Of a stretch of 64,000 nucleotides of DNA, positions 46,049 to 53,858 are shown in pieces (the stretch's first letter is position 1; each line of letters begins with the position of its first letter). The position numbers and the translations under genes are program-made. This DNA comes from Sporosarcina sp. P33 (GTDB lineage: Bacteria > Bacillota > Bacilli > Bacillales_A > Planococcaceae), in contig NZ_CP015027.1 of the NCBI RefSeq assembly GCF_002077155.1, forward strand, positions 1,466,501 to 1,530,500, given 5' to 3'. The notes under the pieces were generated by a model. That model did not search any database, was not told the DNA's origin, and saw only the letters and a program-made list of their open reading frames with translations.

Positions 46049-46086
46049 AAAAAAATCCTATATTATATAAAATAATAAGGATTTGA
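46049..46086 (-). terminator. Terminator of the tRNA operon
   Basis: The minus-strand stem AAATCCTTATTAT / ATAATATAGGATTT is followed by a T-run, 36 bp after tRNA-Gln. Confidence 0.8.
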
Positions 46087-46121
46087 CATATTTCATATTA
46101 ATTTTTTGCTGTAAGGTAAAA

Positions 46122-46196
46122 TGGCTGGGGTAGCTGGATTCGAACCAACGAGTGACGGAGTCAAAGTCCGTTGCCTTACCGCTTGGCTATACCCCA
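46122..46196 (-). tRNA. trnQ: tRNA-Gln (anticodon TTG)
   Basis: This is a 75-nt cloverleaf including encoded CCA. The anticodon loop reads CTTTGAC, and the TTCGAATCC T-arm and matched acceptor TGGGGTA / TACCCCA are visible. It is the last tRNA of the operon. Confidence 0.96.
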
Positions 46197-46236
46197 ACGT
46201 GCAGCTGGTTATACTTCTTTAAAGGTAATACAAACA

Positions 46237-46321
46237 TGGTGGTGGGGGACGGATTCGAACCGCCGAACCCGGAGGGAGCGGATTTACAGTCCGCCGCGTT
46301 TAGCCACTTCGCTACCCCACC
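46237..46321 (-). tRNA. trnY: tRNA-Tyr (anticodon GTA)
   Basis: This is an 85-nt class II tRNA with long variable arm and encoded CCA. The anticodon stem-loop is GCGGACTGTAAATCCGC, and the acceptor pairs GGTGGGG with CCCCACC. Confidence 0.96.
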
Positions 46322-46323
46322 GT

Positions 46324-46478
46324 GTTAAAATTGCGATAAGCTTCGCATTGCTGCGTCAGGCTTCATTCGCTCAATCAGTCACGTACCAATGTACGCTCCT
46401 TCTTTCTCTCACTTGCTTCCTTGCACTGCTCGCTTCTCCCAATTTTAACGGGATGGCGATAAGCTTCGCATTGCTGCG
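46324..46478. repeat. Repeat-bearing spacer element between tRNA-Tyr and tRNA-Glu
   Basis: The 174-bp spacer is much longer than its neighbours (14-40 bp). It contains a perfect 23-bp direct repeat beginning GCGATAAGCTTCGCATTGCT at 46333-46355 and 46456-46478. It also has a 10-bp inverted repeat GTTAAAATTG (46324-46333) / CAATTTTAAC (46440-46449) that brackets a 126-bp segment. A short internal palindrome GTACCAATGTAC occurs in between. The bracketing inverted repeat suggests a folded or formerly mobile element that is co-transcribed with the tRNAs. Confidence 0.75.
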
Positions 46479-46495
46479 GAGTTTTTTAAATTAAA

Positions 46496-46570
46496 TGGTG
46501 ACCCCTACGGGATTCGAACCCGTGTTACCGCCGTGAAAGGGCGGTGTCTTAACCGCTTGACCAAGGGGCC
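46496..46570 (-). tRNA. trnE: tRNA-Glu (anticodon TTC)
   Basis: This is 75 nt with encoded CCA. Anticodon loop CTTTCAC; GGTTCGAATCC T-arm; acceptor GGCCCCT / AGGGGTC with a G-T pair, as in B. subtilis tRNA-Glu. Confidence 0.96.
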
Positions 46571-46584
46571 ATTAAAGATTCTCA

Positions 46585-46660
46585 TGGAGCTTCCAGCCGG
46601 GCTCGAACCGGCGACCTCTTCCTTACCATGGAAGCACTCTACCTGCTGAGCTATGGAAGC
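46585..46660 (-). tRNA. trnT: tRNA-Thr (anticodon GGT)
   Basis: This is 76 nt with encoded CCA. The anticodon stem-loop is CTTCCATGGTAAGGAAG and the acceptor pairs GCTTCCA with TGGAAGC. Confidence 0.95.
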
Positions 46661-46668
46661 ATAAAAAA

Positions 46669-46743
46669 TGGCTCCGCAGGTAAGACTCGAACTTACGACC
46701 GATCGGTTAACAGCCGATTGCTCTACCACTGAGCTACTGCGGA
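46669..46743 (-). tRNA. trnN: tRNA-Asn (anticodon GTT)
   Basis: This is 75 nt with encoded CCA. Anticodon loop CTGTTAA; acceptor TCCGCAG / CTGCGGA. It is the first tRNA of the operon, 41 bp from the promoter -10. Confidence 0.96.
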
Positions 46744-46784
46744 ATAATGTAAAATAATAATCACAATCTCTTGCGACAAAAATC

Positions 46785-46813
46785 ATTATAACACGTCCAA
46801 CAAGTATGTGCAA
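46785..46813 (-). promoter_or_regulatory. Promoter of the Asn-Thr-Glu-Tyr-Gln tRNA operon
   Basis: The minus-strand -35 TTGCAC (46808-46813) and -10 TATAAT (46785-46790) are separated by 17 bp, a near-consensus SigA promoter. Confidence 0.88.
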
Positions 46814-46860
46814 CAATTAATTTCTTATCTCTCAAGCCTTTTTTATTATAAGCGGCATAT

Positions 46861-46889
46861 TCATATACGTCAAGGCTTTTTCATACAAT
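46861..46889 (+). promoter_or_regulatory. Candidate SigE-type sporulation promoter of the pdaB homologue
   Basis: TCATATA (46861-46867) and CATACAAT (46882-46889) are 14 bp apart. This fits the mother-cell SigE pattern, a -35 containing ATA and a -10 CATACAnT. pdaB of B. subtilis is transcribed during sporulation. The match was made by eye. Confidence 0.45.
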
Positions 46890-46921
46890 AGTTTAGACTT
46901 CCATTGCGTAAGGAGATTGGT

Positions 46922-47587
46922 ATGCTGAAAAAACTCCTCTTTTTATTTGTACTTGCTGTTTTATGTTTGACGTTTATTCCCCAATTGACCAAGCCTTCTT
47001 CTACCTTGGTGACTGTTTTTAAATTAACTGAAAACCCGGCAGTTATTGTAAAGGGTGCACAAGGTTCTGCCCTGACCGTAAATATTTCATTTGGAGAGAA
47101 AGAAGTTGAGGAACTGCTCGGACAGCTGACCAAGCCTTACCCGCTGTTATTTGTAGACAGTGACTGGGCTTCCCGGTTTCCACATCTCGCCGAAGAAATA
47201 AAAAAACGTTCAGTACCTGTTGCATTGCTTGGCGTCCAGGGCCAATCATACGAAACGGATCTAAACCTTTTCGCTGAGCAGCTTAGCCAATTTGAAAAGA
47301 TATTTGCCGCCCGCCCTCTATGGTTCCGTACGGCGGATGAAGAATTTCCCTCGTCATTGCTTCAACAATTACAGAAAGCAGAAATCAATGCTTTAGGTTC
47401 CACTGTTCAGTGGAAAGAAGGCAAATTGCCTAAAGCCTCCAAAGGAGAAATCATTTCTGTTTCTTATCACAGCGGTGGACGGCCAAAGATTTCTGATGTC
47501 AAACGTCTTATGGAAAGCCGCACGTATCAATCCGTAGAAGACCTGCTATTTAGGCCGACTGTGAAAACCAAAAAAATTCCACAATGA
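46922..47587 (+). CDS. PdaB-like polysaccharide-deacetylase homologue with degenerate active site
   Basis: This 221-residue protein has an N-terminal signal anchor (LKKLLFLFVLAVLCLTF). It sits where pdaB lies in bacilli, next to kbaA and gerD, and aligns by eye with PdaB along its length. However, the TFD metal/catalytic motif reads ALTVNISFGE (Asp to Asn), the HxxxH-equivalent region has no histidine pair, and the RPP-containing motif reads WFRTADEEF. The LLHASD block near the end is replaced by SVSYHSGG. It is therefore probably not an active deacetylase; a structural spore role may remain. The ATG at 46922 follows AAGGAGATT. Confidence 0.7.
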   Translation: MLKKLLFLFVLAVLCLTFIPQLTKPSSTLVTVFKLTENPAVIVKGAQGSALTVNISFGEKEVEELLGQLTKPYPLLFVDSDWASRFPHLAEEIKKRSVPVALLGVQGQSYETDLNLFAEQLSQFEKIFAARPLWFRTADEEFPSSLLQQLQKAEINALGSTVQWKEGKLPKASKGEIISVSYHSGGRPKISDVKRLMESRTYQSVEDLLFRPTVKTKKIPQ

Positions 47588-47625
47588 AAAGAACTGACGG
47601 AGAAGCCTCCCCGTCAGTTCTTTTT
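47588..47625. terminator. Convergent terminator between the pdaB homologue and kbaA
   Basis: The stem AAAGAACTGACGG / CCGTCAGTTCTTT with T-run starts right at the end of the pdaB homologue and extends into the last codons of kbaA. Confidence 0.85.
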
Positions 47626-48303
47626 AGATTTAGCTGTTTGTTTTTTTGCCTTTTTTCTCTCTTCACGGCGTTTATCCAGTTTTTCTTTATCCACATCGGA
47701 TTGTTTATTGTATTTAGGCAATACTAATAACTGATACGCATTCACAGCAAGCAGCGGGAATAACAGAATCGTTACCCACTCATCTTTATTTCCTGAAGTG
47801 ACCATCAGCGCAGGCAGCCATTCAAGCGTTGTAATGACAATCATGAAAAATAATGCAGAAATCAACGCATGTTTTTTTGTCCATTGCGCTTTAAAGTATG
47901 CCGTTACCGATGACACAGCAATCAGAGTGGCAAGTAAGAAAATGTATAGAACAGTACGCCCTGTATCGTCTTTCGTTAATTGGAAACGGAAAAAGACCAG
48001 ATCAAAAAGGACGACCGCTATTATTAACATCTGCACCCAGTTCCATAAGGTCAGTGTTCTGAACATATTGACGCCGAATTGATGCACGGTCAGATAGGCG
48101 AAGAAACCCATCTGCGCGACCACACTCATCGTGAATCCTAAGAAAACCATCCATAAAAAGGCACCAAGAAACTGCCAGATCTCGCCTGCCTGTAAATATC
48201 CGTAAAAAAAGTCCCAACGTACAATCAGCCCGACAACTGCTGTAATCGCTCCGCCAATTGCCATTGCGCGCAAGAAAAATTTAACCCAATTTCGTATTGT
48301 CAC
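47614..48303 (-). CDS. kbaA: KinB-signalling pathway activation protein KbaA
   Basis: This 229-residue membrane protein with about six helices is a homologue of B. subtilis KbaA, which is needed for KinB-dependent entry into sporulation. Shared features include VAQMGFFAYLTVHQFGVNMF and LTLWNWVQMLIIAVVLFDLVF. The tail is strongly basic (KRREERKKAKKQTAKSKKN). The GTG at 48303 follows AGGGGAACAGTGCA. Its place between gerD and pdaB is conserved. Whether kinB exists is not visible in this window. Confidence 0.88.
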   Translation of the reverse strand: MTIRNWVKFFLRAMAIGGAITAVVGLIVRWDFFYGYLQAGEIWQFLGAFLWMVFLGFTMSVVAQMGFFAYLTVHQFGVNMFRTLTLWNWVQMLIIAVVLFDLVFFRFQLTKDDTGRTVLYIFLLATLIAVSSVTAYFKAQWTKKHALISALFFMIVITTLEWLPALMVTSGNKDEWVTILLFPLLAVNAYQLLVLPKYNKQSDVDKEKLDKRREERKKAKKQTAKSKKN

Positions 48304-48441
48304 TGCACTGTTCCCCTTTTTTTCATATCCCTTCTAGTGTATCAACGTTCGACAAAAAAATCTATTTCATTGAACGAATCATGCATATTCCTTCTTATAT
48401 TGTGAACAATAAATGAAAATACAAGTGGAAGGTTGAGTGGA

Positions 48442-49029
48442 ATGAAAAAATTAGCCGGTCTTTTTCTATTCCTTCTATTCCTTACGGGTTGCAGCGGAGG
48501 ACATCAGGCAGCACCAAGCTATGATGAGATGAAAAAAATGATGACAGATGCGATCCAAACGGAAGACGGAAAAAAAGCACTTCGTAAATTGATGACCGAC
48601 CCTGAGTTTCGGGAGTTGCTGGTACTTGAACAGCCAGAAGTCAAACAAAGTATTGAGAACGTATTACTTTCCAAGGAGGGGGAGCGTTTCTGGAAAACCG
48701 CTTTTGAAGACCCTAAATTCACGGAAGCAATTGCTAAAAGCATGAAGAAGCAGCAAGCTGATATTATGAAGGATCTGATGGGGGATGCTTCATTCCAGAA
48801 AGATTTGGAAAAGTTTTTCGGCCAGCCCGATATGATGAAGCAAATGGAAAAGATCGTGAACTCCGCCACGCTAAAGAAAGAAATGGAGAAGGCGGTGGAG
48901 GACACCATCAATAGCCCGCTCATGCAGGCAAAATGGCAGGAGCTCATCATGAAGTCAGGAAAAGGGGCTGCTGAAGAAGGCGGAAAAAGCGGCAGTAAAG
49001 ATCAAAAAACAGACGGAGAAAGTCAATGA
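48442..49029 (+). CDS. gerD: Spore germination lipoprotein GerD
   Basis: This 195-residue protein has a lipoprotein signal with lipobox LTGC (FLFLLFLTGCSGG). The mature part is helical and Met/Lys/Glu-rich (DEMKKMMTDAIQTEDGKKAL, then repeated FQKDLEKFF- and KKEMEKAVE-like helices). GerD scaffolds germinant receptors in the spore inner membrane. I chose the ATG at 48442 after GGAAGG; TTG at 48433 is the frame's upstream limit. The C-terminal tail is Gly/Lys/Ser-rich. It is flanked by kbaA and salA as in B. subtilis. Confidence 0.93.
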   Translation: MKKLAGLFLFLLFLTGCSGGHQAAPSYDEMKKMMTDAIQTEDGKKALRKLMTDPEFRELLVLEQPEVKQSIENVLLSKEGERFWKTAFEDPKFTEAIAKSMKKQQADIMKDLMGDASFQKDLEKFFGQPDMMKQMEKIVNSATLKKEMEKAVEDTINSPLMQAKWQELIMKSGKGAAEEGGKSGSKDQKTDGESQ

Positions 49030-49043
49030 CTTTCTTCGTCTGT
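49004..49043 (-). terminator. Terminator of salA inside the 3' end of gerD
   Basis: The stem ACAGACGAAGAAAGT / ACTTTCTCCGTCTGT (minus strand) is followed by six T residues. It overlaps the gerD stop codon, and gerD itself shows no T-run after it. Confidence 0.75.
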
Positions 49044-49049
49044 CCTAAC

Positions 49050-50108
49050 TTACTTTTCAGTTTTTTCAATAACCGTATCGGCAACCTGCAAGTAGATTTG
49101 GCCAATCGGATGGTTTTCCGCGTAAACGGAAGGTGCAAAATCTGTATCATTCCAGTCCGGCTGACCAAGAGGGATTTGTCCTAATAATTCTGTACGGAGT
49201 TCTTCAGAAAGACGTACGCCTCCGCCTTGCCCGAAGACATATTCTTTCTCTCCGGTTGTTTTAGATTCGAACCAGGACATGTTTTCAACTACACCGAGTA
49301 ATTCGTGATCCGTCTGAAGCGCCATAGCTCCAGCACGGGCTGCAACGAATGCTGCGGTTGGATGCGGAGTCGTGACAACGATTTCTTTGGAAGCCGGAAT
49401 CATTTGATGGATATCCAGCGCTACGTCCCCTGTTCCTGGCGGCAAATCAAGCAATAAATAGTCGAGTTCGCCCCATTCCACATCACGGAAAAATTGATCG
49501 AGCACTTTGCCGAGCATAGGCCCGCGCCATACTACAGGTGCATTGTCTTCAACAAAGAAACCCATTGAAATGACTTTGACGCCAAAACGCTCAACCGGCA
49601 TTATACGATTTTCCCGCACTTCCGGCATGGACGTGATGCCCATCATATCCGGCACACTGAACCCATAAATATCGGCGTCAATCAAACCGACTTTCTTGCC
49701 GCGTCGTGCTAAAGCGACTGCCAAATTGACCGAGACCGTCGATTTCCCGACGCCGCCTTTACCGGATGCAATCGAGATAAATTCAATAGAAGATAAAGGA
49801 GATAAAATATCTTGTGTTTCTGATTCCGTAGCTGTGCCGCGGAATTGCTCCAATACTTCTTTTGGCAGTTCCTCAAAACGGATGCCTACCGAGTCGGCCC
49901 CTGCCTCTTTTAAAACTTCCACTACTTTCGATTGAAGCGTCAATTGTTCACCGGTATTCACTTTCGCAATCGCGACTTTAACACTGACATGCTGTTTCTC
50001 AGGTTTGATAGTTACATCTACAATACCATTCGTTTCTGCCAATGTTTTATGTAAAAACGGATCTTTCAATGCGCCAATCAGTTCACGGACTTGTTGTTCA
50101 TTTATCAC
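49050..50108 (-). CDS. salA: Mrp/NBP35 family P-loop ATPase SalA
   Basis: This 352-residue protein has an N-terminal DUF59 (MIP18-like) domain and a ParA/Mrp ATPase domain with the deviant Walker A SGKGGVGKSTVSVNLAVAL and YLLLDLPPGTGD. In bacilli SalA represses scoC and thereby raises exoprotease production; the wider family handles iron-sulfur clusters. The usual CxxC near the C-terminus is absent, consistent with SalA. The GTG at 50108 (MINEQQVREL) is eight bases after AGGAG; the frame opens at 50117. The gene order cwlD-salA-gerD is conserved. Confidence 0.9.
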   Translation of the reverse strand: MINEQQVRELIGALKDPFLHKTLAETNGIVDVTIKPEKQHVSVKVAIAKVNTGEQLTLQSKVVEVLKEAGADSVGIRFEELPKEVLEQFRGTATESETQDILSPLSSIEFISIASGKGGVGKSTVSVNLAVALARRGKKVGLIDADIYGFSVPDMMGITSMPEVRENRIMPVERFGVKVISMGFFVEDNAPVVWRGPMLGKVLDQFFRDVEWGELDYLLLDLPPGTGDVALDIHQMIPASKEIVVTTPHPTAAFVAARAGAMALQTDHELLGVVENMSWFESKTTGEKEYVFGQGGGVRLSEELRTELLGQIPLGQPDWNDTDFAPSVYAENHPIGQIYLQVADTVIEKTEK

Positions 50109-50184
50109 ATTCAACACTCCTTACTGAATTCTTTCACTCCCCTCCAGTATATCATATTCACTATCCTCTAAAACGACATATGCT

Positions 50185-50898
50185 TTATTGTTCTTCGGCA
50201 TGCTGGTATTTCACAATTCCATCTACAATTGCTGCCGCCACTTTTTTCTGATAGGACTTACTTGACAATAATTTTCGTTCTTCCGGATTTGACAGAAAGC
50301 CCGTTTCCACTAGTACTGCCGGGACCGGTACCTTTTTCAGTAAATAAACACCGGTGATTTTCATCGCTTCCCGCTCCGTGTTTTTCAGCTGATCCCGCAA
50401 TTCATCCTGGATTGACGTTGCCAGCTGTTTGCCGTCAGGATGACCGCCTGGATGATAAAATACTTGGGCACCTCTCCAGCGCTCTTCTGGGATCGCATTG
50501 ACATGCACACTGATGAACATGTCCGGCTTTGATTCTATCGCCATGCTTTCACGCAGTTTCAAATCTGCAAACTTTCTGCTCCGCAAAGAACCAAAACTTT
50601 CTGACGGCGCGTGCTCCGCTACCGCATCTCCTTCTTTCTCTCTCGTCATCTGTACAGTTGCCCCTTTTTTCTCAAGCAGTTTACGTACTTCATGGGAAAT
50701 ATTTAATGTAATGTCTTTTTCAATGATTTCGCCTGCGGACGCTCCGCCATCCTCACCGCCATGCCCCGGATCGATCAAGATGTTTACACCGCCAAGTTCT
50801 GCAGGCAGAAAGAATCCGCGATCCGATGCTTTAACGCCATACCATACACCGCCCAACGAGAAAAAAACCAGCAACCCTGCTACAAGCCACTTTTTCAT
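50185..50898 (-). CDS. cwlD: N-acetylmuramoyl-L-alanine amidase CwlD
   Basis: This 237-residue amidase_3 enzyme helps to make muramic-delta-lactam in spore cortex, which marks it for germination hydrolases. A signal anchor (KWLVAGLLVFFSLGGVWYG) is followed by zinc-ligand blocks ILIDPGHGGEDGGA, the glutamate of EIIEKDITL, FISVHVNAIPEERW and the catalytic Glu in VLVETGFLSNPEER. Length equals B. subtilis CwlD. The lactam also needs PdaA elsewhere. Confidence 0.95.
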   Translation of the reverse strand: MKKWLVAGLLVFFSLGGVWYGVKASDRGFFLPAELGGVNILIDPGHGGEDGGASAGEIIEKDITLNISHEVRKLLEKKGATVQMTREKEGDAVAEHAPSESFGSLRSRKFADLKLRESMAIESKPDMFISVHVNAIPEERWRGAQVFYHPGGHPDGKQLATSIQDELRDQLKNTEREAMKITGVYLLKKVPVPAVLVETGFLSNPEERKLLSSKSYQKKVAAAIVDGIVKYQHAEEQ

Positions 50899-51131
50899 CT
50901 AGACACCGCCTTTTTCTTTCACTATACGCTTGGACTTTTGCGGTTATGTCTCAGCAGTGCGCTAAACGAAGCAGCAGGATCTTTTCTTACTATGAATTTA
51001 CGATTCTGATGTAGACGCGTCGCGGACATTTACAGTCTTTGCGAACAGATGCATCGGATTATTTCACATGACAGATGGTCTTGTATCCGACTTTACGGCT
51101 CTACACATTTTTCACTGGAATATATGTCATC

Positions 51132-51170
51132 AAAAACTGCCCAGGAAGTTGGACGCTTCCTGGGCAGTTT
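51132..51170. terminator. Terminator of the rhodanese gene
   Basis: The perfect stem AAACTGCCCAGGAAG / CTTCCTGGGCAGTTT lies 11 bp past the stop. The remaining 230 bp up to cwlD hold the presumed cwlD promoter, which I could not define. Confidence 0.85.
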
Positions 51171-51181
51171 ATATTTACTTA

Positions 51182-51484
51182 TTATATTGTTTCGCCTTCC
51201 CATGCCAGCATTCCGCCGGTCATGTTGGTTACGTCAAACCCTTCGTCTGCCATAATCTCCTGCGCACGTCCGCTTCTGCCGCCCGAACGGCATACGAGGA
51301 TGTATGGCGTTTCTGTATCCAGGTCGTGCATTTCGATCGGCAGGTTGCCGAGAGCAATATGTGCTGCTCCCGGGATGATGCCTTGTGCTACTTCGTCATC
51401 TTCGCGTACATCGATAATGTTCAGCTCTTTACCGCTTTCCAGCTGTTCCTGCACTTCTTTTGCAGTCAATTCTTTTAACGTCAT
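51182..51484 (-). CDS. Single-domain rhodanese-like protein
   Basis: This 100-residue sulfurtransferase-fold protein has IDVREDDEVAQGIIPGAAHI and the active-site loop VCRSGGRSG, whose cysteine would carry a persulfide. The six-residue loop fits sulfur rather than phosphate chemistry. No partner is adjacent. The ATG at 51484 follows TTGGAGGATACC; upstream codons to 51532 are not homologous. It is similar to YtwF/YqhL-type small rhodaneses of bacilli. Confidence 0.9.
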   Translation of the reverse strand: MTLKELTAKEVQEQLESGKELNIIDVREDDEVAQGIIPGAAHIALGNLPIEMHDLDTETPYILVCRSGGRSGRAQEIMADEGFDVTNMTGGMLAWEGETI

Positions 51485-51565
51485 GAGTGGTATCCTCCAA
51501 AGTGTATAATATATCCTTATTCTATCCCGCACGCTCGGGGATTGTCTATTGAAATGAACTGACAG

Positions 51566-52153
51566 TTACGGCAGCAATTCTTTCGTTGTATGTCCCCTGT
51601 TTTCCCATAATCTTGTCGTATTTGCAACATCAACGATTACAGGTATATAGCGCTCCGCTTTTTCAACAGGCAGTTCCAGCCCCGCAATGAACATAGACAT
51701 CTCACCCATGAAGTCTCCGCCGCTCACCTGCAGATTGAATACCAGTTCCCTTACTTCTTCTTCTGCATGGAGCTCATCACCGAAATCTTCTATTAACATG
51801 CTTTTTAATTTTAGTTGTTCCTGTGTCTCTTGTATGTATTCTTCGTCAATAAACCGCAGCAGCTCTTCTTTAGCCGGTACATAATATGGTTTTCCAGCCG
51901 CCGCTTGCTCCAGCTCCTCTTTTTCATCGCCTTCACTTGCCGCCTCCGCGATAAATTTATCCAAATCAGCATAGACAAAATGCTCTTCCAGTTTCCCCCT
52001 GACCTGTCCGGACTGCAGCAGACTGTTCAGTTCGTCCGGTGTAATCATGTCTTCGTTTTGTTCATTAAAGATCCCCGCTACTTGATCAATCGGTACGATG
52101 CCATATAAATTTGTACACGCAATAATATACTCCATTACTAATTTTTCATTCAT
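51566..52153 (-). CDS. Uncharacterised acidic protein
   Basis: I do not recognise this 195-residue protein with certainty. It is acidic, soluble and largely helical, and begins MNEKLVMEYIIACTNLYGIV. The N-terminal 65 residues look like a small winged-helix-type module (VPIDQVAGIFNEQNEDMITP), and a second helical part contains LIEDFGDELHAEEEVRELVF. Proteins of this sort occur near plasmid/phage-type regulators and in bacilli as hypothetical proteins. No metal-binding motif is seen. The ATG follows GGGTGGGGAATTG. It stands alone, 81 bp upstream of the rhodanese gene on the same strand. Confidence 0.6.
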   Translation of the reverse strand: MNEKLVMEYIIACTNLYGIVPIDQVAGIFNEQNEDMITPDELNSLLQSGQVRGKLEEHFVYADLDKFIAEAASEGDEKEELEQAAAGKPYYVPAKEELLRFIDEEYIQETQEQLKLKSMLIEDFGDELHAEEEVRELVFNLQVSGGDFMGEMSMFIAGLELPVEKAERYIPVIVDVANTTRLWENRGHTTKELLP

Positions 52154-52318
52154 TCAATTCCCCACCCTATATTTTCACTGCTATTTTATGTACACTTTCT
52201 CAATGTATTGTAACAAAACTATTTCGCCGATGCATGACAGCCGGTAAAAAGGATTCCATTGATCACTTATGCCCTCACTGTAATATACTATATCAACTAG
52301 AAAACCAGGAGGTATTGT

Positions 52319-53764
52319 ATGGGTGCCATTACGGGTAATGAGTTTTTACATCGAATTAATCAGCAGAATACAGAAATTTGGCTCGATGGACAGCAAGTAA
52401 AGGGACCGATTTCGGAACACCCTGCATTTAAAGGACTCCTTAAAACGAAAGCTTCATTGTACGATTTACAGATGGCTCCATCACATAGTCCGATTATGAC
52501 CTATGCCTCGCCTGTCTCAAACGAGCAAATCGGCATCTCTTACTTACAGCCCAAAACGAAAGCTGATTTACTGAAGCGCAGAGTGATGACAGAACAGTGG
52601 GCGCGTCTTACCTGCGGACTGCTTGGGAGAAGCCCCGATTACCTCAATACAGTCATTATGAGTTTCGCCTGTTCCTCTCCTTTTTTGCTCGGCAAGGACA
52701 ATTGTTTTCCCGAGCATATTCAAGCGCTGTATGAACGTGCAAGAGAAAATGATTTATCTTTCACCCATACCTTTGTTACACCACAGGTCAATCGCTCCAT
52801 GAGTGCTTTTAATACTTCTGACGAACCAATTTCCGCGAAAATTATCGGCAGCACTTCAGAAGGCCTGATTATTAAAGGAGCCAAGCTGCTTGCGACACAG
52901 GGCGGTGTTACAGATGAGGTTTTTGTATTCAGTACGCCTTCTTTCCTCGGTGATCCTGATGAAGCATTTGCATTCTCCATACCTTCCGACACGAAAGGTC
53001 TGCGTTTCATTTGCCGGGAGTCATTTGTGGGCGGAGAATCGGCATTCAATTATCCGCTCAGTTCCCGGTTTGAGGAATTGGATGCAATTGTAGTTTTTGA
53101 CGAAGTTATTGTGCCATGGGAGCGTGTCTTTTTCCATCATAATTCGGAAGTTGCGGCGAACTTTTTTTCTATGAGCTCATTTCATCCGTTCGCCACCCAC
53201 CAAGTAATCACCAGGCAAATCGTGAAGACAGAGTTCTTGTTGAGTCTGGCAGAACAGCTCGTCCAGACGATCAATGCAGGCGAATATCTGCATATACAGG
53301 AGAAGCTGTCTGAAATCATTATTGGGCTAGAAACGATGAAGGCATTACGCGATAAATCAGAGGCAGACGCCGCAATCGATCAATGGGGCTATATGTGCCC
53401 GAGCCCGGTCCCCCTTAAAGTAGCCAGCAATATCTTCCCGAAGATTTATCCGCGCTTCAGCGAGATCATCCAGCTGATCGGTGCAAGCGGCATGGTCGCG
53501 CTGCCTACAGTTAACGACTTTCAATCACCTATTCAGCCTGATCTCGCAAAGTATTTGCAAGGGGCTGCGAAAACCGCGGAAGACCGCGTGCAGCTGTTCC
53601 GGCTTGCATGGGATTTAACAATGAGCGCATTCGGTACTAGGCAAACACAGTATGAACGCTATTTCTTTGGTGATCCTGTCAGGCTGGCTGGGAACTTATC
53701 CAAATCGTATCCAAAAGATCAGGGGCAAGATATGATTGACCGCTTACTTTCAAGATATGAATAG
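52319..53764 (+). CDS. HpaB-type 4-hydroxyphenylacetate 3-monooxygenase homologue (YoaI-like)
   Basis: This 481-residue FADH2-dependent monooxygenase of the HpaB/acyl-CoA dehydrogenase fold has the family blocks MTYASPVSNEQIGISYL, LTCGLLGRSPDYLNT, FVTPQVNRS and DEVIVPWERVFFHHN. B. subtilis YoaI is a close architectural match. HpaB enzymes need a flavin reductase (HpaC); none is adjacent. The phenolic substrate is unproved. The ATG follows CCAGGAGGTATT. It ends at a shared terminator. Confidence 0.85.
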   Translation: MGAITGNEFLHRINQQNTEIWLDGQQVKGPISEHPAFKGLLKTKASLYDLQMAPSHSPIMTYASPVSNEQIGISYLQPKTKADLLKRRVMTEQWARLTCGLLGRSPDYLNTVIMSFACSSPFLLGKDNCFPEHIQALYERARENDLSFTHTFVTPQVNRSMSAFNTSDEPISAKIIGSTSEGLIIKGAKLLATQGGVTDEVFVFSTPSFLGDPDEAFAFSIPSDTKGLRFICRESFVGGESAFNYPLSSRFEELDAIVVFDEVIVPWERVFFHHNSEVAANFFSMSSFHPFATHQVITRQIVKTEFLLSLAEQLVQTINAGEYLHIQEKLSEIIIGLETMKALRDKSEADAAIDQWGYMCPSPVPLKVASNIFPKIYPRFSEIIQLIGASGMVALPTVNDFQSPIQPDLAKYLQGAAKTAEDRVQLFRLAWDLTMSAFGTRQTQYERYFFGDPVRLAGNLSKSYPKDQGQDMIDRLLSRYE

Positions 53765-53813
53765 TCAATGAATCGGTGAGTCATCCTGTTTTCACGGCAG
53801 GATCCTGAATGAA

Positions 53814-53858
53814 ACAACGCCCCTGTGCCATATTATCAGGTACAGGGGCGCTGTTTTA
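53814..53858. terminator. Convergent terminator between the HpaB-like and DUF3889 genes
   Basis: The stem CGCCCCTGTGCC / GGTACAGGGGCG has T-rich flanks on both strands and reaches the DUF3889 stop codon. Confidence 0.85.

Noticed and set aside
46171..46494. 107-residue plus-strand reading frame
   Set aside because: It runs antisense through tRNA-Gln and tRNA-Tyr and the spacer element and has no ribosome binding site.
46049..46813. A ribosomal RNA operon attached to the tRNA cluster
   Set aside because: No 16S, 23S or 5S sequence is present; the cluster has its own promoter and terminator.
46505..46816. 103-residue minus-strand reading frame
   Set aside because: It is a read-through of tRNA-Asn, -Thr and -Glu on their own strand, not a protein gene.
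48382..48413. SigG promoter for gerD
   Set aside because: TGCATA and CAATAAA lie upstream of gerD, but the spacing (19 bp) and the -10 match are too poor to call.
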